Source: Hyphomicrobiales bacterium
GTDB lineage: Bacteria; Pseudomonadota; Alphaproteobacteria; JAPOUT01
Direction: 5' to 3'
DNA length: 44,875 nt
Assembly (NCBI GenBank): GCA_026708545.1
Contig: JAPOUT010000071.1
Span: 1-44,875 of the forward strand
Part shown: positions 1 to 10,700 of the stretch, in pieces
Layout of the letters: each line of letters begins with the position of its first letter
Position numbering within the stretch: the stretch's first letter is position 1
Notes under the pieces: generated by a model
Database searches by the model: none
What the model was told of the DNA's origin: nothing
The model's input: only the letters and a program-made list of their open reading frames with translations
Position numbers and translations under genes: made by a program

Positions 1-2
1 AG

Positions 3-1316
3 GAGGGCGATCCAGCATCTGATGAAATCACCATTGTTTCCGAACAAACCTTCCCGATGGGCAGTTCCAGATTCCGGTTTCCAATCGAAGTGTCTGAAGA
101 CTCCATAGCAGAACCCGATAAGTTGTTTCTCGTTCAAGCTGTTCCTATTTACAAGCCGGCAGGCTACACTCTGGTTCCCGGGGGCACAAGAATTGTTGTT
201 CCCGCGAACGACAATCATGTCGGTTTCGCGGGGGGGAGAAGCGATTTCTCAGAGGGTGCCGGGTTTGGTGTGGACGGCACGGTTGATATTACCTTGACGC
301 TCACCAATCCCGCTCCGGCCGGGGGGCTGCCATTGAGCATATCCTCTGTGCCCGGCGCTGATTCACCGGTTACGTTCACCATCATGCCCGAAGATGGTCT
401 TGCATACACCCACACCATCGATATTAAGGATGACAAGCTTATTGACAAGACGCGGCGTTACGATCTTGTGCTTGGGAAAGGTGAGGGTTTCCCGAACGAC
501 TGGGGAGCGCCGGGCGGGCGTAGGACGCACCATTTGTGGATATATCAGGATGATTTCGGCGAAATAGGCTTCTCGTCGGCGGCAAGCGAGGATCCGGTTG
601 CGGAAGGCAGTACGCATAATGTCGAGATAGAGTTGTCGAAAGCGTTGGCGCCAGGCCTTCATGCTTTCGTGGATATTAGGGCGGTGGAGTCGGATGGCGA
701 TACAAAAAATGACGTTAGCTTTGATAGTGCGGTGAGAGTCGATCCGGGAGTGTTCGAGTTATCTTTCCCCGTTGAAATTGAAGATGACGGTTTATTGGAA
801 GGAGAAGAAGAGGTTGTGTTGCATTTGAGTCCTCGGAGGTCTACCGCAGAAGGTGGTTTTCCCGAAAATTCGGTGACGATTACACAGGGGACATATACAT
901 TTAAGATTGCGGGAAACGATAACGTTATCCAATTCGAAGCACCGACGTCAGTACTGGTCGAAGAGGGTGTCGGCACCCTCAGTTTTAAATTGAAACTCAC
1001 CCAGCCCGCTCCCGAGGGCGGCTTGCCTGTTGAGATTAGACTTCTTGATGGTAATAGCACGTATGCTACTGCGGATGACTTCATCCTTGCCGAATACGGT
1101 GGCCCCTTCACCATCACTCCCGCGGACGGCTTGGAATACACATTCAGCATCACCATTGTCGACAACGACGGGCCGGAGGGAAGAGAGAGTATCCGGTTCG
1201 AACTTTTTCCGGGCGATAGTTTTCCGGACGACTGGGGCGCGGTAGCAGACCGTCCCACGGTAGGAGGCGAGGAGGGAAGCCTTTACACCATCTGGATTGA
1301 GGCGCATAACAGCTGA
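3..1316 (+). CDS. Calx-beta-like repeat protein, C-terminal fragment (frame open to the left edge of the window)
   Basis: Frame stays open upstream of the listed start at 57. Tandem Calx-beta-like modules (LTLTNPAPAGGLPL / LKLTQPAPEGGLPV, IxDD/IVDND) and a repeated FPNDWGA / FPDDWGA motif. Confidence 0.7.
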   Translation, partial: EGDPASDEITIVSEQTFPMGSSRFRFPIEVSEDSIAEPDKLFLVQAVPIYKPAGYTLVPGGTRIVVPANDNHVGFAGGRSDFSEGAGFGVDGTVDITLTLTNPAPAGGLPLSISSVPGADSPVTFTIMPEDGLAYTHTIDIKDDKLIDKTRRYDLVLGKGEGFPNDWGAPGGRRTHHLWIYQDDFGEIGFSSAASEDPVAEGSTHNVEIELSKALAPGLHAFVDIRAVESDGDTKNDVSFDSAVRVDPGVFELSFPVEIEDDGLLEGEEEVVLHLSPRRSTAEGGFPENSVTITQGTYTFKIAGNDNVIQFEAPTSVLVEEGVGTLSFKLKLTQPAPEGGLPVEIRLLDGNSTYATADDFILAEYGGPFTITPADGLEYTFSITIVDNDGPEGRESIRFELFPGDSFPDDWGAVADRPTVGGEEGSLYTIWIEAHNS

Positions 1317-1329
1317 TTTCGGTAAAACA

Positions 1330-1369
1330 GGCTTTTGCCAAGCCGGTTTTTCGGCGTTACGGAACCGGC
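1330..1369. terminator. Possible terminator hairpin between convergent genes
   Basis: GCCGGTT (1342-1348) pairs with AACCGGC (1363-1369); overlapping small stem GGCTT-TTGCC-AAGCC (1330-1344). No strong U-tract. Confidence 0.35.
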
Positions 1370-1397
1370 GGAATGTCGGGTTTCGTCCTTCTTGCGG

Positions 1398-2072
1398 CTA
1401 ACTTTTGGGCGGTTGAACGGGAATGTGGAGATAGCGGAACTGTCCGAATTTTCCGGCAACTTTGGAATAATCCCGCCACATCATTCTGTAACGGCCGTGG
1501 AGCCTGATTTTTGGACATGCACGTTTGGTTTTGGTCGCGGTCCTCGGCAGCCATCTAAGGGTTCCCGACACTATGTTTTTTATTTTCCTGTTGTCCCGGG
1601 TAACGGAATCCGCGATGTTGAATTCTTCACCGACCACGCCTGTTCTCTTCGGCCCTTCCCACAAGAAGGGGTCGTTGGTTAGGGTGATGACGTCTGCGTG
1701 CACTCTTCGGGGTTCTTTCTTTCGAATTTTTTCGAGGAATTCTTCCATCCGCTCAATATCCCTTAGCGTGCCGTACCGGCCGGCGTCCGTCGTCGAGGCT
1801 TTTAATTTGAATGTTTGCCCTTCATTTCTATAATCGAGCTTTTGGCAGACATACTTCAACTCAAGCGCCGTTACCTCCCTGTGCCCCCGAAACAGAACGA
1901 GGTCGTAGGCCTCCTTGGATTCGCGCCGGATGGGATATTCGGCAACGGGGCAGAGTTTTGGATGCATTTTGTGTATCTGGAGTATCAACTCAAGCCGAAA
2001 GTCCGCCTCTGAATGAAAAACGGGACGCCTCTTTGCCAGAGCGCTGAGAATTCTCGGAACGTCAAGTCTCAT
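1398..2072 (-). CDS. Hypothetical protein with PD-(D/E)XK nuclease-like core
   Basis: 224 aa ORF; HSEADFRLEL helix followed by YDLVLFRGHREVTALELKY, i.e. conserved Glu, then D...ExK spacing typical of the PD-(D/E)XK fold. Confidence 0.6.
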   Translation of the reverse strand: MRLDVPRILSALAKRRPVFHSEADFRLELILQIHKMHPKLCPVAEYPIRRESKEAYDLVLFRGHREVTALELKYVCQKLDYRNEGQTFKLKASTTDAGRYGTLRDIERMEEFLEKIRKKEPRRVHADVITLTNDPFLWEGPKRTGVVGEEFNIADSVTRDNRKIKNIVSGTLRWLPRTATKTKRACPKIRLHGRYRMMWRDYSKVAGKFGQFRYLHIPVQPPKS

Positions 2073-2119
2073 GTTCCACCCTCCTTAACGATTGGGAAAG
2101 CTTGCCCGATTCGATTGCA

Positions 2120-2323
2120 TCACATTTTGAAATGCTGAAATGCCGCAAAAATGGCCGGTTTTTTATCTTCCGGGCAGGGCGTTTTTCTCATCGTTTCCGC
2201 ACGGTTATGCGCACGATTGACGGGCAGCCCGTATAGTTCCTTGCAATGGGCAATCCAGCATGTCTTGGGCGTCCGTCCGCATTCCTCTTTAACCCAATCT
2301 TGGATTTTTGCGTATGTCGCCAT
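2120..2323 (-). CDS. Small conserved hypothetical protein (MATYAKIQDWVKEECGRTPKTCWIAHCKELYGLP...)
   Basis: 67 aa from the internal ATG (ORF extends to 2341); 24 nt after grxD and 47 nt before the PD-(D/E)XK-like gene; Cys/His-containing KTCWIAHCKE core. Confidence 0.6.
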   Translation of the reverse strand: MATYAKIQDWVKEECGRTPKTCWIAHCKELYGLPVNRAHNRAETMRKTPCPEDKKPAIFAAFQHFKM

Positions 2324-2347
2324 TGCGGTTGACCCCCCCATCCGTTC

Positions 2348-2674
2348 CTAAGTAACTATCTTTTTCTCGGAGAGGTGCTGCTGGAGCTCTCCGCTTTGAA
2401 ACATTTCACGGACAATGTCGCAGCCGCCGATGAACTCGCCCTTGATGTAGAGTTGCGGGATTGTCGGCCAATCGCTGTACTGCTTGATGCCGTTGCGGAT
2501 CTCATCGTCCTCAAGCACATTAACGCTGTGAAAGTTAACGCCCAGATGGGCGAGCAACTGCGCGACCTGGGAGGAGAATCCGCACTGCGGCGCCTGCGGC
2601 GTTCCCTTCATGAACAAGACGACGTCTTGTTTGCTGATTTCGTTTGCGATGCGTTCGTGTGTCGGAGTATTCAT
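2348..2674 (-). CDS. grxD: Grx4-family monothiol glutaredoxin
   Basis: KGTPQAPQCGFSSQ active site (CGFS), WPTIPQLYIKGEFIGGCDI. Confidence 0.95.
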   Translation of the reverse strand: MNTPTHERIANEISKQDVVLFMKGTPQAPQCGFSSQVAQLLAHLGVNFHSVNVLEDDEIRNGIKQYSDWPTIPQLYIKGEFIGGCDIVREMFQSGELQQHLSEKKIVT

Positions 2675-2686
2675 AGCGTATCCTGT

Positions 2687-2926
2687 TTACTTTTTTGGTG
2701 GTGATGTTTGGAGTGCGAGGGCGTGGAGGTCGTCGCCCATTTTTCCCTTTAGTGCGGCGTAAACCATCTGATGCTGCTGGACCCGGGTTTTTCCCTCGAA
2801 CTTCGCGGAAGTGATGATTGCGGCGTAGTGGTCGCCGTCACCGCCGCCGAGGTCGGAGATTTCGATATCGGCGTCGGGGAACGCAATGCGGAGCAGTTGC
2901 TCGATTTCACCGGCTTTCATTGGCAT
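2687..2926 (-). CDS. BolA family protein
   Basis: 79 aa, GDHYAAIITSAKFEGKTRVQQHQMVYAAL; adjacent to grxD as in many alphaproteobacteria. Confidence 0.9.
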   Translation of the reverse strand: MPMKAGEIEQLLRIAFPDADIEISDLGGGDGDHYAAIITSAKFEGKTRVQQHQMVYAALKGKMGDDLHALALQTSPPKK

Positions 2927-2987
2927 GCTGGCACCTCTTGTGTATGTCCCCGAGCGTAGCAGGAATTCACGGATTTCTCAAGGGGGA

Positions 2988-5180
2988 TTAGTCGGAGCGC
3001 ATGTAGACCGGCATCCACGATTCGAACGCCTCGCGCAGGTCTTTCAGGGTGATGGACGTGACGCCCTCGATGGCTAGATTCGCGTCTCCGGTGGTCCCGA
3101 TCCAGACGGCGGGGACGCCGCCTGCCTTTGCGGCTTCGAGGAGCGTGCCGGTGTTGCCGGAGCTGCAAGTGACGACGTAGCGGGCCTGGTCTTCGCCGAA
3201 AAGGACGCTGTTCGGGTGCGCGTGCGGGGCCGGCGGCGTGATGACGGCGCCGCGTCCGCCGAGCAGCGACATTTGCGCGAGCGCGGCGATAAGCCCGCCG
3301 GCGGAGATGTCATGGGCGGCGCGGATGCAGCCGTTGCGGATGTGTTCAAGCACGAAGGCGCCGTTGCGCTTCTCGGCGTTAAGGTCGACGGGCGGAGGCG
3401 CGCCGTCCGGGACGCCGTTTGCGCGGGCATAAAGGGAGCATTCGAGATGCCCGCGTGTTTCACCGAGCAGCAGGACCGCATCGCCGGCGTCATTGAAGCC
3501 CGCTCCGGGGATTCGCGCGATGTCGTCAATGAGTCCGATGCCGCCGATGCTCGGCGTCGGCGGTATCCCGTGTCCGCGCGTTTCGTTGTAGAAGGAGACG
3601 TTTCCGGAAACAACGGGAAAATCGAGCGCGATGCATGCTTCGCGCATTCCCTCGATGGTGTTTGCGAACTGCCCGATGGTTTCGGGTTTTTTCGGATTGC
3701 CGAAGTTGAGGCAGTTTGTGATTGCAAGGGGCCTGGCCCCGGATGCGACGAGATTGCGGAAGCTTTCCGCAACGGCCTGCCTGCCTCCCTCGAGCGGATG
3801 GGCATGAACATACCGCGGTGTGACATCAACGCTGACGGCAAGCGCGCGCGCGGAGCCGTGAATGCGCACGATGGCCGCATCGGCGCCGGGTGTCCGGATG
3901 CTGTCGCCCATGACGGTTTGGTCGTATTGCTGGTAAATCCACCGGCGCGAGCCGAGTTCGGGAGAGTTGAGAAGTTTAAGCAGGCACTCCCGCGCATCCG
4001 CCTGCACCGGAACCGGTGCCGTTGTCCTTGGCGCCGATGGAACTGCCGCCGGATCCGGGGGCGCCGCGGTCGCCGAGGGCGCCAAGGGTGGTTGTGCGAG
4101 CATATCGAGGGGCAGGCAGGCTTGCCGTTCATTGTGCTGCATGACTTCAAGCTGTTCCGTATCGGTAATCTCCCCGATGTTGATGCAGTCGAGCTGCCAT
4201 TTTTCGAAGATTTGCAGTGCGAGTTTTTCCTTGCCGGGCTTGAGGATGACAAGCATTCGCTCCTGGCTTTCGGAGAGCATGATCTCGTATGCGGACATTT
4301 CGGGCTCGCGCAACGGAACATTGTCGAGGTTAAGCCTGATTCCCACGCCTCCTTTCGCGGCGATTTCAACGGCCGAGGAAGTGAGTCCCGCGGCTCCCAT
4401 GTCTTGTATTCCGACGATGGCGCCGGTTTGCATGAGTTCGAGGCAGGCTTCAAGGAGGAGCTTCTCGGCGAAAGGGTCGCCGACCTGGACGGTGGGGCGG
4501 TTGTCCGTGTCGTCTTCGAAGGAAGCGGATGCCATTGTTGCACCGTGGATGCCGTCGCGGCCGGTTTTGGAGCCGACGTAAAAGACCTGGTTGCCGGGCT
4601 TGCCGGCCCGGGCGTAGAAGATGGCGTCTTGCCGGGCGATGCCGACGCACATGGCGTTGACGAGAATGTTGTCGTCATATTGCGTGTCGAATCCGGTTGC
4701 GCCTCCGAGCATCGGCACGCCGACGCAGTTGCCGTAGTCTGCAAGTCCGGAGACGACCCCGGAAAGCAGGTGTTTCGTCTTCGGGTGTTCGGGATCTCCG
4801 AAGCGCAGGGCGTTGAAGTTTGCGACGGGCCTCGCTCCCATGGTGAAAATGTCGCGCATGACTCCGCCGACGCCGGTTGCGGCGCCGTGGTAGGGTTCGA
4901 TGTAGGAGGGATGGTTGTGGCTTTCCATCTTGAAGACGGCGGCTTTGTTGTCGCCGATGTCGACCACGCCGGCATTCTCGCCGGGGCCGCAGATGACGCA
5001 GTCTCCCTCCGTTGGCAGGCGCGAGAGAAACGCGCGCGAGGATTTATACGAGCAATGCTCGCTCCACATGGCCGAGAAGATTCCCAGTTCCGTGAAGTTC
5101 GGCTCGCGCCGGAGTTTTTCCTTGATGTGTTGGTATTCTTCGGCTTCCAGTCCGAGTTCGAGTGCGATGTTTTCGCTCAT
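2988..5180 (-). CDS. purL: Phosphoribosylformylglycinamidine synthase subunit PurL
   Basis: Start placed at [20 protein letters not shown] (5178-5180) instead of the longer ORF start; [40 protein letters not shown]. Confidence 0.97.
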   Translation of the reverse strand: MSENIALELGLEAEEYQHIKEKLRREPNFTELGIFSAMWSEHCSYKSSRAFLSRLPTEGDCVICGPGENAGVVDIGDNKAAVFKMESHNHPSYIEPYHGAATGVGGVMRDIFTMGARPVANFNALRFGDPEHPKTKHLLSGVVSGLADYGNCVGVPMLGGATGFDTQYDDNILVNAMCVGIARQDAIFYARAGKPGNQVFYVGSKTGRDGIHGATMASASFEDDTDNRPTVQVGDPFAEKLLLEACLELMQTGAIVGIQDMGAAGLTSSAVEIAAKGGVGIRLNLDNVPLREPEMSAYEIMLSESQERMLVILKPGKEKLALQIFEKWQLDCINIGEITDTEQLEVMQHNERQACLPLDMLAQPPLAPSATAAPPDPAAVPSAPRTTAPVPVQADARECLLKLLNSPELGSRRWIYQQYDQTVMGDSIRTPGADAAIVRIHGSARALAVSVDVTPRYVHAHPLEGGRQAVAESFRNLVASGARPLAITNCLNFGNPKKPETIGQFANTIEGMREACIALDFPVVSGNVSFYNETRGHGIPPTPSIGGIGLIDDIARIPGAGFNDAGDAVLLLGETRGHLECSLYARANGVPDGAPPPVDLNAEKRNGAFVLEHIRNGCIRAAHDISAGGLIAALAQMSLLGGRGAVITPPAPHAHPNSVLFGEDQARYVVTCSSGNTGTLLEAAKAGGVPAVWIGTTGDANLAIEGVTSITLKDLREAFESWMPVYMRSD

Positions 5181-5860
5181 GCTTGAAGCAACCCCCGCAG
5201 CAGGGCTTCGCCGTCGGTGTTGCCGAGGACGGCATCGGCGCAACGCTCCGGGTGCGGCATCATGCCGAGGACGTTGCCGGCGCCGTTGCACAGCGCGGCG
5301 ATGTTATTGAGGGAGCCGTTCGGGTTGGCGTCAATGTTCGCGTTGCCTTCGGCGCTGCAATAACGCAAGACGATGCGTCCCTCGCCTTCGATCCTCTTGA
5401 GCGTTTCGGCATCAACATAATAATTTCCGTCTTTGTGCGCGATGGGCATGGTGACGACAGCGCCTTGACGATACAAATGCATGAAAGGGGATATGTTCCG
5501 TTCGACCAGCAGGTGAACCTCCCGGTATATGAACAGCAAGTCGCGGTTTCGCAGGAGCGCGCCGGGGAGAAGCCCGGCTTCGGTCAGGAGTTGGAATCCG
5601 TTGCAGATTCCCAGGACAGGCATGCCGGCTTCGGCCTTGTTTTTGATTTCGCGCATGATGGGGGAGTGCGCCGCCATGCATCCGGGACGCAGATAGTCGC
5701 CGTAGGAGAACCCCCCGGGCAGGATGACGGCGTCAAGATTCCCGGGGAGCGAGGTTTCGCCGTGGTGGACGAACATTGCGCGTCCGCCAAGCGCCTCGAC
5801 GGCGACGGCGGCGTCGCGGTCGCAGTTGGAAGCGGGAAAGGTGATGACGGCGATGCTCAT
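5177..5860 (-). CDS. purQ: Phosphoribosylformylglycinamidine synthase subunit PurQ
   Basis: [30 protein letters not shown]; 4-bp overlap with purL start. Confidence 0.97.
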   Translation of the reverse strand: MSIAVITFPASNCDRDAAVAVEALGGRAMFVHHGETSLPGNLDAVILPGGFSYGDYLRPGCMAAHSPIMREIKNKAEAGMPVLGICNGFQLLTEAGLLPGALLRNRDLLFIYREVHLLVERNISPFMHLYRQGAVVTMPIAHKDGNYYVDAETLKRIEGEGRIVLRYCSAEGNANIDANPNGSLNNIAALCNGAGNVLGMMPHPERCADAVLGNTDGEALLRGLLQA

Positions 5861-5872
5861 GCCGGCAGCGGT

Positions 5873-6112
5873 TCAGCCGTGGATTTCGATGTGGTACTCC
5901 TCGATAAGCTCGTTGACGAGGAGTGTTTTGCACATTTTTTCGATGGTGTTGCGTGCTTGCTCGGGGTCCGTCTCGTCGAGGGTGAGGGTGATGCGTTTGC
6001 CCTGCCGGAGGTTTGCGGACGGGAAGCCGAGTCGCTTCAGCGTGTCGGCGGTCGCCCGGCTTTGCGGGTCGAGGATTTCGGCTTTGGGCATGATGGCTAT
6101 GGTTGCCTGCAT
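5873..6112 (-). CDS. purS: Phosphoribosylformylglycinamidine synthase subunit PurS
   Basis: 79 aa from internal ATG (MQATIAIMPKAEILDPQSRATADTLKRLGF...), between purC and purQ. Confidence 0.92.
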   Translation of the reverse strand: MQATIAIMPKAEILDPQSRATADTLKRLGFPSANLRQGKRITLTLDETDPEQARNTIEKMCKTLLVNELIEEYHIEIHG

Positions 6113-6113
6113 G

Positions 6114-6875
6114 TTAACGAACGAGTTGCGGGCCCCGGACATCGGCCTTGTCCCCGGCGAAGACTCCCAGTCGCGTCGCAACTTCCCGGTATGCGTCCGC
6201 CAGTCCGCCGAGTTCTTCACGGAACCGGTCTTTGTCCATTTTTTCGTCGTTGCCGAAGTTCCATATCCGGCATGTGTCGGGGGAGATTTCATCGGCGAGG
6301 ACGATGTGCATGCCGTCGTCTTTATACAACCGCCCGAACTCCAGTTTGAAGTCAACGAGCCGCATTCCCACGGCAATGAAAAGCCCGCCGACGAGATCGT
6401 TGATGCGCAGGGAGAGCGACATGATGTCGTCGATTTCCTGCGGCGTCGCCCAGCCGAAGGCGGTGATGTGCTCCTCGCAGATCATCGGGTCGCCGAGTTT
6501 GTCGGACTTGTAAAAGAACTCGACGATGGAACGGGGGAGTTCGGTTCCCTCTTTGAGTCCGAGTCGTTTGCAGATGCTTCCGGCGGCGATGTTGCGGACA
6601 ACGACCTCGATGGGGATGATGTTAACCTCGCGGATGAGCTGCTCGCGCATGTTGAGAGCGCGGATGAAGTGGGTCGGAATCCCGAATTGGTTCAGGCGCG
6701 TGAAAATGAACTCGGAGATGCGGTTGTTGAGCACGCCTTTGCCCTCGATGATTTCGTGCTTTTTGTTGTTGAAGGCGGTCGCGTCGTCTTTGAAGTGCTG
6801 GACGAGGGTTCCGGGCTCGGGGCCCTCATAGAGGAGTTTGGCCTTTCCTTCGTAGATTCGCTTGCGGTTTTTCAT
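6114..6875 (-). CDS. purC: Phosphoribosylaminoimidazolesuccinocarboxamide synthase
   Basis: [36 protein letters not shown]...; start placed at 6875 (ORF open to 6917). Confidence 0.96.
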   Translation of the reverse strand: MKNRKRIYEGKAKLLYEGPEPGTLVQHFKDDATAFNNKKHEIIEGKGVLNNRISEFIFTRLNQFGIPTHFIRALNMREQLIREVNIIPIEVVVRNIAAGSICKRLGLKEGTELPRSIVEFFYKSDKLGDPMICEEHITAFGWATPQEIDDIMSLSLRINDLVGGLFIAVGMRLVDFKLEFGRLYKDDGMHIVLADEISPDTCRIWNFGNDEKMDKDRFREELGGLADAYREVATRLGVFAGDKADVRGPQLVR

Positions 6876-6941
6876 GGATGCCTTCGCGGGTGGGATTGAG
6901 GTTATCTTATACTCCAAGCGGGGATTGGAGACAATGGAGAG

Positions 6942-6984
6942 GGGGCAAAAAATTATTGCATCCGGCGGGGTTGCTTTTTGCCCC
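6942..6984. promoter_or_regulatory. Long inverted repeat / candidate leader structure between purC and rpmI
   Basis: GGGGCAAAAA (6942-6951) perfectly complementary to TTTTTGCCCC (6975-6984); alternative stem CGGGG (6966-6970) / CCCCG (6981-6985). Confidence 0.5.
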
Positions 6985-7054
6985 GGAAGGTCGTATGACT
7001 AGGGTGCCGTGCATGGGGGGCGGCGATTTTCCTGATTCGGTGGAGCCGAAAGAC

Positions 7055-7252
7055 ATGTCGAAGTTGAAGACCAAGAGCGGGGCGAAGAAACGGTTTCGTT
7101 TTACAGCGAGCGGAAAGTTGCGTTGCGGCCACGCAGGCAAGCGCCACAACATGATCAAGCGCTCGCCCAAGCAGATACGCTCGTTGCGCGGAACGAAGAT
7201 AGTAAGCGCTTCGGACGCTTCGCGCGTCCGTTCGTTTTTACCGTACAAGTGA
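7055..7252 (+). CDS. rpmI: 50S ribosomal protein L35
   Basis: [33 protein letters not shown]; 65 aa from internal ATG. Confidence 0.96.
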   Translation: MSKLKTKSGAKKRFRFTASGKLRCGHAGKRHNMIKRSPKQIRSLRGTKIVSASDASRVRSFLPYK

Positions 7253-7259
7253 GGCGACC

Positions 7260-7619
7260 ATGGCTCGGGTAAAACGCGGAGTGACAACCCATGCGCGGCA
7301 TCGCAAGGTGATTGCGAATGCGAAGGGTTATTACGGGCGCCGGAAGAATACCTTCCGTGTTGCAAAGCAGGCGGTCGAGCGCGCCGGGCAATATGCCTAT
7401 CGCGACCGTCGCAACCGCAAGCGTGTGTTTCGATCGCTGTGGATTCAGCGGATCAATGCGGCGGTTCGTTCGCACGGATTGACATACAGCCGCTTCATGG
7501 ACGCGCTGTCGAAATCGGGCGTTGCGGTTGACCGCAAGCAGCTCGCGGACTTGGCCGTGCGCGAGCCGGATGCGTTCGCGGCGCTGGTGCAACAAATCTC
7601 GAAACGCTCGCACGCTTGA
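7260..7619 (+). CDS. rplT: 50S ribosomal protein L20
   Basis: [55 protein letters not shown]. Confidence 0.98.
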   Translation: MARVKRGVTTHARHRKVIANAKGYYGRRKNTFRVAKQAVERAGQYAYRDRRNRKRVFRSLWIQRINAAVRSHGLTYSRFMDALSKSGVAVDRKQLADLAVREPDAFAALVQQISKRSHA

Positions 7620-7620
7620 G

Positions 7621-7666
7621 GATCCGCTTCGCGGAGCGACGGCGCACCGCCGTCGCTCGCGGAATC
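7621..7666. terminator. Compound palindrome between rplT and the convergent autotransporter gene
   Basis: AGCGACGGCG-CAC-CGCCGTCGCT (7635-7657) perfect 10-bp stem, with flanking GATCCGC / GCGGAATC extension and CCGC-TTC-GCGG side hairpin. Confidence 0.5.
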
Positions 7667-7705
7667 GCCGGGTCTGTTTTCCGCCTTTAATCCTTCCCTC
7701 CGGAG

Positions 7706-10700
7706 CTATCGCCTTTTAACGATGGTGATGCTTGCACGTCCTCCTCCGATGGAAGTTTCCATGCCGATGCCTCCGCCGACGGAGAGATAGATGTTCGGCG
7801 TCATGCGGAAGGATCCCGCAAAGCCGAATGCGTTGCTTGTATCGAAATACCCGTATCCCGCGGTTAGGGAGTATTTTTCGTTGAAGAAAAGGGGAGGGGC
7901 TTGCGATGCCATTGCGATGGCAACGCCGTCGGCGTTTTGGCGCACTTGCAGGAAGGTTTCGCCGCCGTCGGTGGCGAGGTTTCCGTAGAGATCTGTGGTC
8001 ACGATCTCAAGCGGTCCGGACTGCTCTTGCTTGGAAAGGTCGGATACGATGCCGGGAAAGGTGTAGGTGTTTGTGTCGCCGCCGAAGATTTGCTGGTTGT
8101 CGCGGTAGGTTCGTGCGCCCGCGCCGAAGGCCGCGGAGTTGATGTGCGAGGCGAGGGAGCCAACACCAATGGCGGTGGATGCGTATCCCAAGGCGGCGGA
8201 TTGGGTGCCTAGCGCCGTGGACGCGATTCCGGAAGCGGTGGCCTGTTGTCCGAGTGCGGTGGCTTGATGGGCGGTTGCGAGGGCTTCTTCACCCAGAGCC
8301 GTCGAACCGGCGCCGGATGCAACGGAGTCGTTACCGACCGAAGTGGCTTGTGTGCCGGATGCAACGGCGTCCTGTCCGATGGCGACGCTCTCGCGTGCGA
8401 GGGCTCTGGCGGAAGCACCCAGCGAGGTTGAGAAGGTTCCTGTTGCGATGCTCTCTCGTCCGACGGCCGTGGTTTCGTCACCCTTGGCGCGTGAGGATTC
8501 ACCCAGTGCAGTGGCCCCGAGGCCGGAAGCCGACGAGCCGTGCCCCAGAGCGGTCGAGTCGGTTCCCGTTGCGGCGGCCTCCTGCCCGACGGCGGTTGAG
8601 TCGATGCCGTCGGCAAATGAGGATTCACCGAGGGCGGTTGCGCGGAGTTTCGCTGCGGTCGCGCCGCGTCCAAAGGCGGAGGATTGTTGCGCAACCGCGC
8701 GCGAGTTGGTGCCGACGGCGGTTGCATCCCGGACGAGGTTGGAGGTTTCACTGTCTTCGTCCCCGGCGAGAGCGTTTTGCCCGATGGCGACGTTTTTGGT
8801 TCCGCTGGCTTGTGCGCCTTCACCCACGGCGGTTGTGTCTTCCCGGTTGGCGATGGCGTTTCTACCAACGGCGGTTGCACCCTCCTCGGTGGCCTGTGCG
8901 TTTTCTCCAACGGCGGTTGGATCTCTCGTGAGGGCTTGCGCGGATTGTCTGATGAGCATGGTATCCGTTGCGGTTGCGCGGTCGCCGGTTGTCTGCTCGG
9001 CTTCACCAACGGAGGCAGTGGCGATTTCATCAGCAAGGTCCTCCTGACCGGGGGCGGTTGCGCTTTCAAACACGGCCCTTGCGTTTTGTCCGATGACAGT
9101 TGTGTCCTTAAACAGGGCTCTCGCGTCTTGCCCGGCGGCGATTGAATCTATCGCGATGACCTGCGCGTCCTGCTCCGTTGCCGTGGAGCGGGTGCCCGTT
9201 GCGCGTAATGCCTGTCCCAGGGCGGTTGAATCTTCCCGCGTTGTTTGCGCATCTTGCTCCGTCGTGGTCGCGCGGTCGTCGGTTGCCTGCGCGGTTTCAC
9301 CAACGGGGGCGGTGGCGATTTCATCAGCAATGTCCTTCTGACCGGGGGCGGTCGCGTATTCAAACACGGCCCTTGCGTTTTGTCCGACGGCGGTTGTGCC
9401 CTTAAACAGGGCTCTCGCGTCTTGCCCGGCGGCGATTGAATCTATCGCGATGACCTGCGCGTCCTGCTCCGTTGCCGTGGAGCGGGTGCCCGTTGCGCGT
9501 AATGCCTGTCCCAGGGAGGTTGAATCTTCCCGCGTTGTTTGCGTATCTTGCCTCGTCGTGGTCGCGCGGTCGCCGGTTGCCTGCGCGGTTTCACCAACGG
9601 GGGCGGTGGCGATTTCATCAGCAAGGTCCTCCTGACCGGGGGCGGTCGCGTCTTCAAACACGGCTCTTGCATTTTGTCCGATGGCGGTTCTGCTTTTAAA
9701 CAGGGCTCTGGCGTCTTGCCCGGCGGCGGTTGAATCTTCCCGCGTTGTTTGTGCATCTTGCTCCGTCTTGGTCGTGCGGTTGCCGGTTGCCTGCGCGGTT
9801 TCACCAACGGAGGTGATGGCGATTTTATCAGCAAGGTCCTCCTGACCGGGGGCGGTCGCGTATTCAAACACGGCCCTCGCGTTTTGTCCGACGGCGGTTG
9901 TATCCTTAAACAGGGTTCTCACGTCTTGCTCGACGGCGATTGAATCTATCGCGATGACCTGCGCGTCCGGCTCCGTTGCCGTGGAGCGGGTGCTCGTTAC
10001 GCGTAATGCCTGTCCCAGGGAGGTTGAATCTTCCCGCGTTGCCTGCGCGGCTTTGCCAACGGCGGTGGCGTCGGCTTTATTGGCAAGGGCGTCTTTACCG
10101 ACAGCGGTTGCGTGTTCAAACACGGATCTTGCATTTTGTCCGACGGCCGTGGTGTAGGTCCGGGTTGCACGCTCGACCTGACCTATTGCTGTGGAGCGAA
10201 TGTTTGTTGCTTGTGCGCCTTGTCCGAGAGTGGTCGATTTAAGTTTGTTTGCGGTTGAAAAATGTCCGAAGGCGGTGGAGTCGTCTTCGTCGGTTTGCAC
10301 GCCGACCCCGACGACCGTGTTTCTGTTTCCGCCTGCGTTCGCAGACTCGTCGTTTCCATCCGTGTCCGGCGTTGTTTCTCCGATTGCGACGGAGTCGTCG
10401 CTTTCAGCGCGTATGTTCTGTCCGACGGCAACGGTATCTTCGTCTGCGGCCCGAGTGTCTTGTCCGATGACGATTTCGTTGTTTTTGGTTTCATCTTCGG
10501 CGCTATCTTCATCGTCGGCGGTTCCCGCAACGGCTTTTTCCCCGATGGCGATGGTGCTTTCCGTGAGAGCCCGCGCACTGTTTCCGAGTGCGATGATTTT
10601 GTTGTCCGAGGCTCGTGCGCCAGCTTCGGCGCCTTCCGTTTCGTTTGTTCCGCCGATGGCGATAGATTTGCTTCCGAGGGCTTGTGCGCCCGAGCCGAGC

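Noticed and set aside
3216-5186. 656 aa plus-strand ORF (and 633 aa alternate minus ORF 3074-4975) over purL
   Set aside because: Antisense/alternate-frame shadows of the confidently identified purL in GC-rich DNA; translations are low-complexity with no recognisable family.
9052-10150. Possible CRISPR array or minisatellite
   Set aside because: Repeats are long, divergent, in frame and multiples of 42 bp inside a protein-coding gene; no constant short repeat with unique spacers.
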